DNA from: CAXYVX01 sp964292495
Lineage (GTDB): Bacteria; Patescibacteriota; Saccharimonadia; Saccharimonadales; Saccharimonadaceae
NCBI GenBank assembly: GCA_964292495.1
Contig: CAXYVX010000005.1
Coordinates: 1 to 31,915 of the forward strand
DNA: 31,915 nucleotides
Direction: 5' to 3'
Shown here: positions 8,031 through 15,819 of the stretch, in pieces
Layout of the letters: each line of letters begins with the position of its first letter
Position numbering within the stretch: position 1 is the first letter of the stretch
The notes under the pieces: model-generated
Database searches by the model: none
What the model saw: the letters and a program-made list of their open reading frames with translations, nothing else
What the model was told of the DNA's origin: nothing
Program-made: the position numbers and the translations under genes

Positions 8031-8039
8031 TGGTAAAAT
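8031..8039 (+). promoter_or_regulatory. Extended -10 promoter of glyQS
   Basis: TGGTAAAAT is followed by a leader of about 43 nt that ends in AAGGGAAG before ATG 8089. This gene therefore has a conventional leader, unlike the leaderless units. Confidence 0.6.
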
Positions 8040-8088
8040 GGGCGCAGAAAAGGTCGCGAATTCGCGAAATTAAAGAAGGGAAGTGAAA

Positions 8089-9483
8089 ATGGCTGAGAAA
8101 AACAACGAAACTGTCGCAAAAATGGCGGGGATCATTTCGCTGGCGAAACGCCGCGGGTTTATTTATCAAGGTTCTGAAGTTTATGGCGGATTGGCCGGAA
8201 CTTGGGATTGGGGCCCGTTGGGCGTTGCGCTCAAACGCCGCATCATGAACGAGTGGTGGAAATTTTGGGTGGAAAATCGCGACGAAATGTTTGGCGTGGA
8301 CGCGGCGATCATCATGAATCCGCGAACGTGGGTTGCGAGCGGGCATGTGGCGACTTTTGCGGATCCTCTCGTTGAGGATTTAACAACAAAAGAGCGTTTT
8401 CGCGCGGATCACCTTCTGAAAGATAACGGAATTGATGCGGAAGGTTTGACAAATGAAGACATCACAAAACTCATTCGCGAAAACAACATCAAATCGCCGG
8501 CAGGGAATGAGCTGAGCGATGTCCGCAGTTTTAACATGATGTTCAGCACTCATGTTGGCGCGATCAGCGACGATGAGCATGTGGCGTATCTCCGCCCTGA
8601 AACCGCGCAGGGAATTTTCACGAATTACAAAAATGTGGTAGACAGTTTTTATCCTTCGTTGCCGTTTGGTTTGGCGCAGCAGGGAAAAGCATTCCGAAAC
8701 GAAATCAGCCCGCGAGATTTCATTTTCCGTTCGCGTGAATTCGAGCAAATGGAAATTGAATATTTTGTTGATCCGGAAACTTGGAAAGAGAATTTCGCGA
8801 AATTATTGGCGCTGGTTCACGAATTTCTTGAAGAAAAAATCGGTCTTGCGGCGGCAAATATTCACGAGTTGGAAGTCCCGGAAAACGACCGCGCGCACTA
8901 TTCCAAGCGAACAGTTGACATTGAATTTGACTATCCGATTGGGCGCGAAGAATTGATGGGCATCGCGTATCGCACTGATTTTGACCTCGGGAACATTCAG
9001 CGAGAAAGCAAAAAATCTATGGAATATCGCGCAAAACCAGGCACGCCGGAATTCGCGAATCACGAAAATAAGCCATTTGTGCCGCACGTGATTGAGCCGA
9101 GTTTTGGTGTTGAGCGACTGGTGATGGCAGTGCTTTCAAGTGCGATTCGCGAAACTGACGGGCGCACGGTTTTGGCGCTCCCAAATCATCTCGCGCCGGT
9201 TTTTACCACCGTCAGCCCACTACTCAAAAACAAGCCGGAGTTGGTTGAAAAAGCAAAAGAAGTTTTCGCGAATTTGAAAGCTGAATTCCCGGGACGCGTC
9301 AATTGGGACGACAGCGGCAACATCGGTAAACGCTATGCTAAAGCCGACGAAATTGGCTGCCCGTTCTGCGTGGTGGTGGATTTTGACTCGCTTGAACAAG
9401 ACGATATCACCGTCCGTTTCCGTGATTCGGGCGAACAAACGCGCGTGAAAATCTCTGAACTGGCGGCATTTTTGGAGAAATAA
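8089..9483 (+). CDS. glyQS: Glycyl-tRNA synthetase (dimeric, class II)
   Basis: Charges tRNA-Gly with glycine. The 464-residue protein is of the alpha2 type found in Gram-positive bacteria, archaea and eukaryotes, not the bacterial alpha2-beta2 type. It shows an N-terminal signature (SLAKRRGFIYQGSEVYGGL), the AYLRPETAQGIF stretch, motif 2 (FRNEISPRDFIFRSREFEQM), motif 3 (EPSFGVERL) and a C-terminal anticodon-binding domain ending in DSGEQTRVKISEL. I chose ATG 8089 with GAAGGGA about 8 nt upstream. GTG 8083 is in frame but lies too close to that site. The next gene starts 1 bp after the stop. Confidence 0.95.
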   Translation: MAEKNNETVAKMAGIISLAKRRGFIYQGSEVYGGLAGTWDWGPLGVALKRRIMNEWWKFWVENRDEMFGVDAAIIMNPRTWVASGHVATFADPLVEDLTTKERFRADHLLKDNGIDAEGLTNEDITKLIRENNIKSPAGNELSDVRSFNMMFSTHVGAISDDEHVAYLRPETAQGIFTNYKNVVDSFYPSLPFGLAQQGKAFRNEISPRDFIFRSREFEQMEIEYFVDPETWKENFAKLLALVHEFLEEKIGLAAANIHELEVPENDRAHYSKRTVDIEFDYPIGREELMGIAYRTDFDLGNIQRESKKSMEYRAKPGTPEFANHENKPFVPHVIEPSFGVERLVMAVLSSAIRETDGRTVLALPNHLAPVFTTVSPLLKNKPELVEKAKEVFANLKAEFPGRVNWDDSGNIGKRYAKADEIGCPFCVVVDFDSLEQDDITVRFRDSGEQTRVKISELAAFLEK

Positions 9484-9484
9484 A

Positions 9485-9901
9485 ATGGAAAAACCGGGCG
9501 AGATTTTGATTTCGCGAATTTACGACAGCGAGGGAAATGACGGAAAATTACGGATTTTAATTGACAGATTGTGGCCGCGCGGAATTTCTCATGAAAATGC
9601 CGCGCTCGACCAATCGGAGAATTTCGCGAATTTTGGTCCGCAAAAAGGTTGGGCGAAAAACATTGCGCCAAGCGCTGAACTTCGCGAATGGTTTGGGCAT
9701 GAAAGTAAAAAATGGCCGGAATTTCGCGAAAAATATTTGACTGAATTGAACGAAAACCCGCTTGCTATAACTTTTCGCGAAAGTGTAAAAAATGAAATTT
9801 TGCAGGGTAAAAGCATTGAACTTTTGTATTCTGCGCGAAATGAAGTGCAGAATAATGCGGTGGTTTTGAAAAATTGGTTGGAAAACTTGATTAAAAAATG
9901 A
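9485..9901 (+). CDS. DUF488 (YeaO-like) family protein
   Basis: A 138-residue protein with the family marks RILIDRLWPRGIS (about residues 22-34), IAPSAELREWFGH, and WPEFREKYLTEL, all typical of the YeaO-like branch of DUF488. The biochemical role of the family is not established. It starts 1 bp after the glyQS stop and is probably co-transcribed. Its length is close to normal. The segment contains five TTCGCGAA motifs in about 420 bp, one of the densest stretches in the window. Confidence 0.85.
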   Translation: MEKPGEILISRIYDSEGNDGKLRILIDRLWPRGISHENAALDQSENFANFGPQKGWAKNIAPSAELREWFGHESKKWPEFREKYLTELNENPLAITFRESVKNEILQGKSIELLYSARNEVQNNAVVLKNWLENLIKK

Positions 9902-9917
9902 AATTCCACAAAAAAGC

Positions 9918-9946
9918 TTGCGAAATTTTCTAAAAGAGTGTAAACT
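9918..9946 (+). promoter_or_regulatory. Promoter of the tRNA pair
   Basis: TTGCGA (9918-9923) and TAAACT (9941-9946) are 17 bp apart. The expected start is about 9953-9955, just before tRNA-Pro. Confidence 0.5.
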
Positions 9947-9961
9947 GTTAAAGTGATTTTC

Positions 9962-10037
9962 CGGGGTGTGGCGCAGTTGGTAGCGCGCGCCGTTCGGGAC
10001 GGCGAGGTCGTGTGTTCAAGTCACATCACCCCGACCA
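9962..10037 (+). tRNA. tRNA-Pro, anticodon CGG
   Basis: Folds as a full cloverleaf: acceptor CGGGGTG with CACCCCG, D stem GCGC/GCGC, anticodon stem CGCCG/CGGCG with loop TTCGGGA (anticodon CGG at 9995-9997), variable loop AGGTC, and T stem GTGTG/CACAT with loop TTCAAGT. The CCA end is encoded (10035-10037). C1-G72 fits proline tRNA identity. Confidence 0.95.
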
Positions 10038-10093
10038 GAAAATTTAAAAAAATTTGCGAAAATCCCGAAAATTTCGCGAAAACGCACAGAAAT

Positions 10094-10170
10094 GTGCCCG
10101 TAGCTCAGCTGGATAGAGCGTTGGCTTGCGGAGCCAAAGGTCGTACGTTCGAATCGTATCGGGCATACCA
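10094..10170 (+). tRNA. tRNA-Arg, anticodon GCG
   Basis: Cloverleaf with acceptor GTGCCCG/CGGGCAT (G-U closing pair), anticodon stem TTGGC/GCCAA, loop TTGCGGA (anticodon GCG at 10128-10130), and T stem GTACG/CGTAT with loop TTCGAAT. CCA is encoded. Anticodon GCG reads CGC and CGU. Most bacteria use ACG, edited to ICG, for this box, so this is a less common choice. Confidence 0.93.
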
Positions 10171-10177
10171 AAACAAG

Positions 10178-10207
10178 AATCTCGCTTTGGCGAGATTTTT
10201 ATTTTTT
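10178..10207 (+). terminator. Intrinsic terminator after the tRNA pair
   Basis: The perfect 8-bp stem AATCTCGC/GCGAGATT with loop TTTG is followed by a T-rich tract. Confidence 0.9.
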
Positions 10208-10232
10208 GTTATGAAAATTCGCGAAAAACTTA

Positions 10233-10241
10233 TGGTAAAAT
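10233..10241 (+). promoter_or_regulatory. Extended -10 promoter, leaderless type
   Basis: TGGTAAAAT ends exactly 6 nt before ATG 10248 of the RNase H gene. Confidence 0.65.
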
Positions 10242-10247
10242 GGGGAA

Positions 10248-10751
10248 ATGATAAGTTATTTCACCGATGGAAGCGCCTCGCCCAATCCCGGCCCGGGCGG
10301 TTTTGCGGTCATTAAAAATGGCGCGCCGTTCATTATTGGTGGTGAACCTGAAGATTCGCCGGTTCCGCGCGACAACACAACCAACATTCGCATGGAAGCG
10401 CGCGCGATTTTCTCTGGAATGGATGATTTTATTTCGCGAAAAAAAAGTGGTGAAATTCGTGAAAACGAAACGGCGATTTTAACCACAGATTCGCAATTTT
10501 GGATCAATGTTTTGACGGCTTGGGCGCCGGGTTGGGAAGCGAAAGGTTGGGTGAAAAAAGGCGGCGAAATTAAGAATTTGGACATCGTGAAGCCGCTTCT
10601 CGCGAAATTTCGCGAATTTTCTGCGGTTGGAGGTGAGATAAAATGGACGCGCGCACATGTTGGGACTCGCGAAAACGAGCTGGCGGACGAAATGGCGAAC
10701 CGCGCCAGAGAAGAGAAAATTGTCGGCGCAAAAGTTATAGAAAAAATCTGA
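10248..10751 (+). CDS. rnhA: Ribonuclease HI
   Basis: Degrades the RNA strand of RNA-DNA hybrids, for example Okazaki primers and R-loops. The 167-residue protein carries the four acidic active-site residues in order: Asp in YFTDGSASPNPGPGG (residue 7), Glu in NIRMEARAIF, Asp in AILTTDSQFW and Asp in ENELADEMA. The handle histidine region is replaced by RAHVGTRENE, which keeps the catalytic His loop. Length is normal for bacterial RNase HI. The gene is leaderless, judged from the -10 box 6 nt before the ATG. Confidence 0.92.
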   Translation: MISYFTDGSASPNPGPGGFAVIKNGAPFIIGGEPEDSPVPRDNTTNIRMEARAIFSGMDDFISRKKSGEIRENETAILTTDSQFWINVLTAWAPGWEAKGWVKKGGEIKNLDIVKPLLAKFREFSAVGGEIKWTRAHVGTRENELADEMANRAREEKIVGAKVIEKI

Positions 10752-10783
10752 AAAAGATTGTGCTTATTTTATTTTTTTATATA

Positions 10784-12137
10784 TAATTGATAGGATTCTT
10801 ATTCAGCAAACTCAGCCCTTCGCGAAAGCGGATGCAGTCTAAAGCACATCTGCTTATATCGGCGGGAATAATGTCGGAACGCCGGGTGTAGACTATTTAA
10901 CCACCGAAAATGTGGCGATGGATCGCAATGGAAATGTTTATGTTCTTGACCAAAATGTGGGGACAGATGCCGAAGGAAACAGAATTGATAAAATTGTGAA
11001 ATTTAATTCGGATGGAGTGAAAGTCTCGGAGAATGAAATTTATTTGTGATATGCGCAGACAAATCCCGACGGATCTACTTTTGAGGCTGATTCCAGAATG
11101 TACTAAGGTATGCTTGCGCTGGATGACGGCAGTGTTTGTTTTTCGTCAAGCGAAGGAGGGTATACACTAACATCTGCTGGAGGGGAAAGCGTCTCGCATT
11201 ATTACGCGATTTCGTGCTATACCCCTGGTGATAAATTACCGCATTTTCTTGGTTCGGCTGCCGGTATGCCGGGCGGAATGATCGGTATTGGAGGCGGGCA
11301 TATTGTTAGTCTCTCTCCAGACAAAAACCCTGAGAATGCCATTTCCGCAGTGTTTTCGCGAAATGGAGATTTTGTAAAGTATTTGATGCCAAATGATAAT
11401 GAAGATTATTACGTTGACCCAACAAACGGAAAATCTTGGTCAATCATGACTCCGCAAAAAAAGGAGATTGGGCATTTGGGGATGACGGGAACATATATCT
11501 TAGCAATCGCGCGTATTTAATGTATGGGATTGTGAGGTTTGATCCGAACACTGGTGCGATCACGCCAATAACGGATAACGCATTGACAGATCACACTATA
11601 TCGTCAATTGCTGCGGGTGATAATAAGATATATGCTAGCTTGGGAATGTTTCAGGGCGTGCCAGAGGGGGATTGTTTGGCTATGCAATATGATATTGATG
11701 ACCTCGCAAACGGAACTTGCGCGATTAAGCAAGGGGTTGGCGGTCAGATTTATGCATACAATGCGACGATGTCTGTTGATAAAAATGGCACAATAGTTTT
11801 TACGGATGGAAATGCTGGTGTCGTGAAAAAATGGATTTTAACCCGAAATGTGGTTTTTAACAATAATGACGGTTCGGTTGAAACCGCGATTGAAATCGTC
11901 AACGGAAAATTAGTTGCGCCGCCGGTAAATCCAGCTCGCGCCGGGTTCGCGTTCGCTGGTTGGTATTCGTGCGTGGTTGCGCCATCGGTGGCGGATTTGT
12001 CGACGGATCCAAATTGCGCTGAATATGATTTCGCGAAACCGGTTGTCCAGGACCTGAAAATTTTCGCAAGCTGGGATAAAAACACTGTGAATCCAGATCA
12101 GCCCTTTCCTGGCGCCCCAAACAATGGAATTAAATAA
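10784..12137 (+). pseudogene. Broken gene for a secreted beta-propeller surface protein
   Basis: Read across its lesions, this region encodes a secreted protein with NHL/SMP-30-like propeller repeats (VAMDRNGNVYVLDQN, DDGNIYLSNRA, TMSVDKNGTIVFTDGN) and a C-terminal Listeria-Bacteroides repeat (NPARAGFAFAGWYS, IFASWDKN). At least four lesions are visible: in-frame stops near 10841 (TAA), at 11047 (TGA) and at 11104 (TAA), and a one-base deletion in the A7 run near 11458 that shifts the frame. A signal-peptide-like end (QPFAKADAV) remains at the front, but the signal helix and start codon are missing, and the C-terminus stops at APNNGIK with no membrane anchor. The largest intact pieces are 11110-11520 and 11436-12137. 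A TATAAT promoter remnant lies near 10785. Confidence 0.8.
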
Positions 12138-12146
12138 AATTCTCAT

Positions 12147-12178
12147 TGAAAAAGCCGGTTTCGCGAAAGGAAACCGGC
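12147..12178 (-). terminator. Intrinsic terminator of the small membrane-protein gene
   Basis: The perfect 9-bp stem GCCGGTTTC/GAAACCGGC is followed on the minus strand by TTTTTC. The loop side contains a TTCGCGAA motif. Confidence 0.8.
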
Positions 12179-12192
12179 AAAAGAAATGTGCT

Positions 12193-12564
12193 TTAATCTT
12201 CAGAGCCATCTTCTTGATCTGAAAAATCGTTTTGATTTGAGGCGTTTACCGCGTCGTTTGATGACTTCTTCGTCAATGACGAAACATATTCTATCACCAC
12301 AACAACTACAAGTATAAAAATTGCGACCGATGTAAACGATAGTGAAAAAATATTCGCGAAAAAGTTCGCGATTTTGTCCCAGATCACTGGCAGGCAAGCC
12401 CAAGCCAAACCTCCAAGAACAGCCAAAACCAAAGAACCGATTATCAGTTTTGGACTGCCTTTTTTGGCGGCATAAAATCCAATCAAAACCAGCAGAGCCA
12501 TTACAACTAAACATACACCGCTTGCAAAATTTACGGTGTTCATTTGAGATAAAGTCTTTTCCAT
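12193..12564 (-). CDS. Small three-helix membrane protein, unknown
   Basis: A 123-residue protein with three hydrophobic segments at about residues 14-33, 38-60 and 76-93, followed by a very acidic, asparagine- and aspartate-rich tail (last 25 residues). The first two helices resemble the short hydrophobic pair of VirB2/TrbC pilins, but the family cannot be confirmed. It has the strongest expression signals in the window: a near-perfect promoter, GGAGGTGA 6 nt before the ATG, and its own terminator. It is divergent from the KwaB-like gene, so a functional link as a membrane partner is possible, though unproven. Confidence 0.65.
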   Translation of the reverse strand: MEKTLSQMNTVNFASGVCLVVMALLVLIGFYAAKKGSPKLIIGSLVLAVLGGLAWACLPVIWDKIANFFANIFSLSFTSVAIFILVVVVVIEYVSSLTKKSSNDAVNASNQNDFSDQEDGSED

Positions 12565-12616
12565 TTATCTCACCTCCTTTTTCAAGTTCTATTTCGCGGG
12601 TGCGAAACTATCTCTA

Positions 12617-12645
12617 ATTATATCAGATGTCATGTATTTTGTCAA
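12617..12645 (-). promoter_or_regulatory. Consensus sigma-70 promoter on the minus strand
   Basis: TTGACA, 17 bp, then TGATATAAT. The 45-50 nt leader contains a small hairpin (TTTCGC-ACCC-GCGAAA, 12592-12607) before the strong GGAGGTGA ribosome binding site. Confidence 0.85.
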
Positions 12646-12667
12646 TGCAGAAGGTTAAAATTTTTTA

Positions 12668-12676
12668 TGATAAAAT
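12668..12676 (+). promoter_or_regulatory. Extended -10 promoter, leaderless type
   Basis: TGATAAAAT ends 7 nt before ATG 12684 and drives the KwaB-like/yvcK pair. Confidence 0.6.
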
Positions 12677-12683
12677 ATAGGTT

Positions 12684-13760
12684 ATGAATAAGGAAAATTT
12701 AGGGAAGAACGAAGGGCAAAATTCCGTGGCGAGTTTTGACATTTTTGAGTGGGCGAACCGTGCGGCACAGCATAAAAAAGACTTTGATGTGGAATTTTTT
12801 GTGGTTAACAAAAAATATACAGTCTATCATTTGCCGGTGGCGAGTGAATTGAAACCGCAAATCGCGCCGGTTTTTTTACTGGATATTTTAGCGGAAATTG
12901 AGAAGGGTGCTGGTCTTGGTCTCGAAACTCGCGAATTTGAGCAGAGCGAGCGCGAGCCGGGAGTTCTACTTTATTCTTCGCGAAAACGCGTCGCAAACGC
13001 GGATTATACTTTGGAGCAGATTGAGAAAAACCGTTCTGGTGTGGAAACTTTCAATGAATACGACCACGAATTCAAGACAATTAAAATGATCATCGCGCGC
13101 TTTTCGCGAAAATCAACAAGTGGTGCCGCGGATGATTATTTTGCGCCGTTTTATGTGGTGAAGCAGATTTCTGGGTCTGGCGCGTTGACGCAAACTTCCG
13201 CTTGGGAAATCGGCGAAGACGGGAAAATGCGCGATTTTGAGCCGTCGGTTGCGTTCAAAATTCCGACAGATAGCCAGGTTTTGATCGTGAAGCGAGATTT
13301 TCGCGAAAAAAATGTAAAAATCGCGGAAGACGAGACCACTGACAATACAGATTTGATTTTCGCGTTTGCGGACAAAAAATTTGCGGCAATGTTTGGGTAT
13401 AATTATAAAAAACAGGCCATCGCGGACAAAAAAATTGAGGAAATTTCGCGAAAATATCAGCTAAATTTGCCTGACGGAACCAGCTTAAACGATTTGATTG
13501 CTGGCAGAAACGGGACGATTTCTAAGCTTCAAAATCTGGAGATCGGCACCAAAACACAAGACGAAATTATGGATTACAGCGAAGAACTTGGGCTAGATTT
13601 GATGCGATCTGACGACGGCGCGACCATCATTATGGATGGAAAAGATCTGGACAAATTTGTTGGTCTGCTGAACGATGATTACATGACGAGCGATCTCACC
13701 GGCTTGCGTTATGAAGTCAAAGGCAAAAAACTGCTCGACGGCGGGGAAAACGCCGAATAA
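12684..13760 (+). CDS. DUF4868/KwaB-like protein
   Basis: A 358-residue soluble protein. The second half resembles DUF4868, the family of KwaB of the Kiwa anti-phage system: an APFYVVKQI-like strand in the middle, FAFADKKFAAMFGYNYKK around residue 230, and a C-terminal LLNDDYMTSDLTGLRYEV stretch followed by a basic KGKK end. In Kiwa, KwaB partners a membrane protein, KwaA. No KwaA-like gene is on the same strand here. Instead the stop codon is 1 bp from yvcK, which ties this gene to cell-wall metabolism rather than to a defence island. The assignment comes from recalled family patterns, so the family call is moderate and any defence role is speculative. Confidence 0.5.
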   Translation: MNKENLGKNEGQNSVASFDIFEWANRAAQHKKDFDVEFFVVNKKYTVYHLPVASELKPQIAPVFLLDILAEIEKGAGLGLETREFEQSEREPGVLLYSSRKRVANADYTLEQIEKNRSGVETFNEYDHEFKTIKMIIARFSRKSTSGAADDYFAPFYVVKQISGSGALTQTSAWEIGEDGKMRDFEPSVAFKIPTDSQVLIVKRDFREKNVKIAEDETTDNTDLIFAFADKKFAAMFGYNYKKQAIADKKIEEISRKYQLNLPDGTSLNDLIAGRNGTISKLQNLEIGTKTQDEIMDYSEELGLDLMRSDDGATIIMDGKDLDKFVGLLNDDYMTSDLTGLRYEVKGKKLLDGGENAE

Positions 13761-13761
13761 A

Positions 13762-14769
13762 ATGGAAAAACTCGGCGCGAAAATTGTTGTTATTGGCGGC
13801 GGAACGGGGAGCTTTGTTGTGCTTTCCGGGCTCAGAAATTACGCGAATAACATCAACGCGCTGGTCAGCATGGCGGACGATGGCGGATCGACCGGCCAGT
13901 TGCGCGACGAATACGGCGCGCTGCCGCCAGGCGACGTCCGGCAATGTTTGGTGGCGCTTTCCGACAGCCCGCGCGTTCGCGAACTTTTTAATTACCGTTT
14001 TGAGGGCGGAAGTTTTGGCGGGCATTCTTTTGGAAATCTATTTTTAACAGCAACGGAACAGATGAGCGGCGATTTCGCGAAAGGCGTTGATCTTGCCGAA
14101 AAAGTTTTGCGCGTTGATGGCCATGTTGTGCCAATTACAATGGATAAAATTACGATAAATCTTGATGATTCGCGAAAGATTTTGCGGCACGAGCGCGAAA
14201 TTGATGGTGTAAAATTCGCGAAACTCCGGCCAAAAATTTGGCTGACAAAAGCAAACGGTTCGCGAAAAGTCTCGGCGAATAGTGAAGCTACGGATGCGAT
14301 TTTAGCGGCAGATATTGTTGTGATTGCGCCTGGAGATCTTTATAAATCAATCGGGCCGGCGTTGGTGGTTCCTGGGATTGGCGCCGCGCTCGCGAAAACG
14401 TCCGCGAAAAAGGTTTATATCGCGAATTTGGTCAATAAGCCGGGGCAAGAAGATGATTTTAGTGTCATGGATTATTGCGAGGAAATTGAGCGCTTGGCGG
14501 GGACGAAATTTTTGGACCACGTCATTTACAATGTGAATCAGCCGTCCGCTGAGCTTCTTGAAAGATATGCAAAACAGGGGGAATTGCCTGTAAAAATTGA
14601 TATTGACGGCCTGAAAAACGGGAGATATTCTTCAACCGGTGCGAAACTTTTGGCGGGAGAAATTTGGCAAAATCCAAACAAAAAAGATCCGATTGCTGCG
14701 CAGAGAACGCTGATCAGGCACGATTCTGACGCTGTTGCTCGCGCGGTTATGAAAATTTATTTTAGTTGA
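13762..14769 (+). CDS. yvcK: YvcK/CofD-like family protein (gluconeogenesis factor type)
   Basis: A 335-residue protein with the nucleotide-binding start KIVVIGGGTGSFVVLSGL, the strongly conserved SMADDGGSTGQLRDEYG and LPPGDVRQCLVALS, and GHSFGNLFL. These mark the YvcK (MgfK) branch of the CofD-like family, which binds UDP-sugars and controls carbon flux into peptidoglycan precursors. The GNXXL core and the aspartate pair are intact. I chose ATG 13762, because an open frame upstream runs through the previous gene. Being co-transcribed with the KwaB-like gene and lying close to the dcw cluster fits a wall-related role. The next gene is 110 bp away, behind a separate promoter. Confidence 0.9.
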   Translation: MEKLGAKIVVIGGGTGSFVVLSGLRNYANNINALVSMADDGGSTGQLRDEYGALPPGDVRQCLVALSDSPRVRELFNYRFEGGSFGGHSFGNLFLTATEQMSGDFAKGVDLAEKVLRVDGHVVPITMDKITINLDDSRKILRHEREIDGVKFAKLRPKIWLTKANGSRKVSANSEATDAILAADIVVIAPGDLYKSIGPALVVPGIGAALAKTSAKKVYIANLVNKPGQEDDFSVMDYCEEIERLAGTKFLDHVIYNVNQPSAELLERYAKQGELPVKIDIDGLKNGRYSSTGAKLLAGEIWQNPNKKDPIAAQRTLIRHDSDAVARAVMKIYFS

Positions 14770-14794
14770 CATATTTAGCTAAAAATGATAATGT
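14766..14794 (+). promoter_or_regulatory. Promoter upstream of the 14880 gene
   Basis: TTGACA (14766-14771), 17 bp, then TAATGT within TGATAATGT (14786-14794). A nearby TATAAA (from 14795) is an alternative -10. About 80 nt of leader follow, including the arms CACGG/CCGTG. Confidence 0.5.
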
Positions 14795-14879
14795 ATAAAA
14801 GGTGATTTTGATTAAAAATCATAGGATTTCACGGAATTCCCGCAAAATGATGTTGGAAAAAATCAAACCGTGATCTAAA

Positions 14880-15185
14880 ATGGTGAAAGAAATGTTCCAA
14901 TTTAGAAATGAACTCCACAATGAAATTGCCAAAAAGGCAAAAAATATTCTCAAAAAAGAGAACCCGATTTGCCTTATTGGTAAAGACGAATATCAGATTG
15001 ACGGTCTAATTATAGAGACTATTAATAGATTTACAAAAAAGAACGCATTTTGGCCAAAATATTCTTTGGCGGAATCCGTTTGCGACGGGTTCGTGTCTAG
15101 GGATGCAAACGATAGGAAACTGTCGTTTGCAATCGCATCGGAGATTGGCGCGGAAATCATTGCGTCAGAAATAAAAAACTGTTAA
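14880..15185 (+). CDS. Unknown 101-residue protein
   Basis: No family recognised. The protein is soluble and mostly helical, with a central ICLIGKDEYQIDGLIIETINRF segment whose core reads GKDEYQIDGLI and a C-terminal helix ending in ASEIKNC. It has no signal peptide. ATG 14880 and ATG 14892 are both possible starts, and neither has a strong ribosome binding site. The unit has its own promoter and a strong terminator at 15202-15232. It contains no TTCGCGAA motif, unlike most genes in the window, so it may be a more recent arrival, although its short length makes this weak evidence. Confidence 0.5.
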   Translation: MVKEMFQFRNELHNEIAKKAKNILKKENPICLIGKDEYQIDGLIIETINRFTKKNAFWPKYSLAESVCDGFVSRDANDRKLSFAIASEIGAEIIASEIKNC

Positions 15186-15201
15186 CATTTATTTTCACTT
15201 T

Positions 15202-15232
15202 AATCCGCCAAAAATGGCGGATTTTTCTTTTT
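15202..15232 (+). terminator. Intrinsic terminator
   Basis: The perfect 9-bp stem AATCCGCCA/TGGCGGATT with an AAAA tetraloop is followed by TTTCTTTTTT. It separates the 14880 gene from the dcw cluster. Confidence 0.92.
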
Positions 15233-15293
15233 TGGGATTTTTTATTTAAGTAAATTGCAGTAAAAAACGCAACGCATTTTTGAAAATTAACAG

Positions 15294-15302
15294 TGGTATA
15301 AT
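15294..15302 (+). promoter_or_regulatory. Upstream promoter of the dcw cluster
   Basis: TGGTATAAT is a perfect extended -10 about 95 bp upstream of the second mraZ promoter. No good -35 is seen. Confidence 0.5.
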
Positions 15303-15343
15303 GACGCTTTTCCACAGGCAAACAAACGATTCTTCGCGAAAAG

Positions 15344-15397
15344 TGGGTAAAATGTGTAAAAAAAGGCTTGCATGTGGGTGGTTGTGGGTGATATAAT
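15344..15397 (+). promoter_or_regulatory. mraZ promoter with MraZ-type TGGGT operator repeats
   Basis: TTGCAT (15368-15373) and TGATATAAT (15389-15397) form a promoter with an 18-bp spacer. TGGGT occurs at 15344, 15375 and 15385, and TGTGT at 15354, so the boxes lie on one helix face at 10-bp (or about 31-bp) steps. Two of them sit in the spacer. MraZ of other bacteria binds TGGGN direct repeats at its own promoter, so this is very likely its autoregulatory operator. Confidence 0.75.
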
Positions 15398-15459
15398 CAT
15401 GTCAGTGGAAGAAACAAAAAACCACGGTAAAAGGTTAACCGATCAAAAAATATAAGAAA

Positions 15460-15819
15460 ATGGCGAAAATCGACTATTTTGAACGTAAGCTTGATGACAA
15501 GCGACGGCTCACAGTTCCGGCGGAACTCAGAGCAGAATTTGCGGACGGAATTGTGATTACGCGCGGTTTTGGCGAATATCTTCACTTATATCCGAAAAAT
15601 ATTTGGGAAGAAGACATGGAAGACGCGCTGGCTGGTGATATTTTGAGCGAGCAAGTGGCGGATTTGAACGAAAAATTTCGTGTCGGCAAAACGGAAAGCC
15701 AGCTTGACGAAAAGCAGGGCAGGATCACTTTTGCAAAAGATCAATTGGATTTCGCAAAAATCACGTCTGAAATTCTCGCGGTCCGCGTTGGAAAATATTG
15801 GCGCTTAAAAGCAAAATGA
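15460..15819 (+). CDS. mraZ: Transcriptional regulator MraZ
   Basis: A DNA-binding regulator that heads dcw clusters and represses its own operon. The 119-residue protein has the first AbrB-like repeat (LDDKRRLTVPAELRAEF, ITRGFGEYLHLYP) clearly and a degenerate second one (DEKQGRITFAKDQLDF, LAVRVGKYWRL). It is shorter than E. coli MraZ (152 residues) because both repeats are trimmed. The TGGGT repeats at its promoter support the call. The ATG has no strong ribosome binding site. The stop codon overlaps the ATG of a 60-codon ORF (ATGA). Confidence 0.85.
   Translation: MAKIDYFERKLDDKRRLTVPAELRAEFADGIVITRGFGEYLHLYPKNIWEEDMEDALAGDILSEQVADLNEKFRVGKTESQLDEKQGRITFAKDQLDFAKITSEILAVRVGKYWRLKAK

Noticed and set aside
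11047..11106. In-frame TGA as a sign of an alternative genetic code (TGA as Gly or Trp)
   Set aside because: TAA stops and a frameshift break the same gene, and several intact genes in the window end in TGA (for example RNase H, ftsW and murG).
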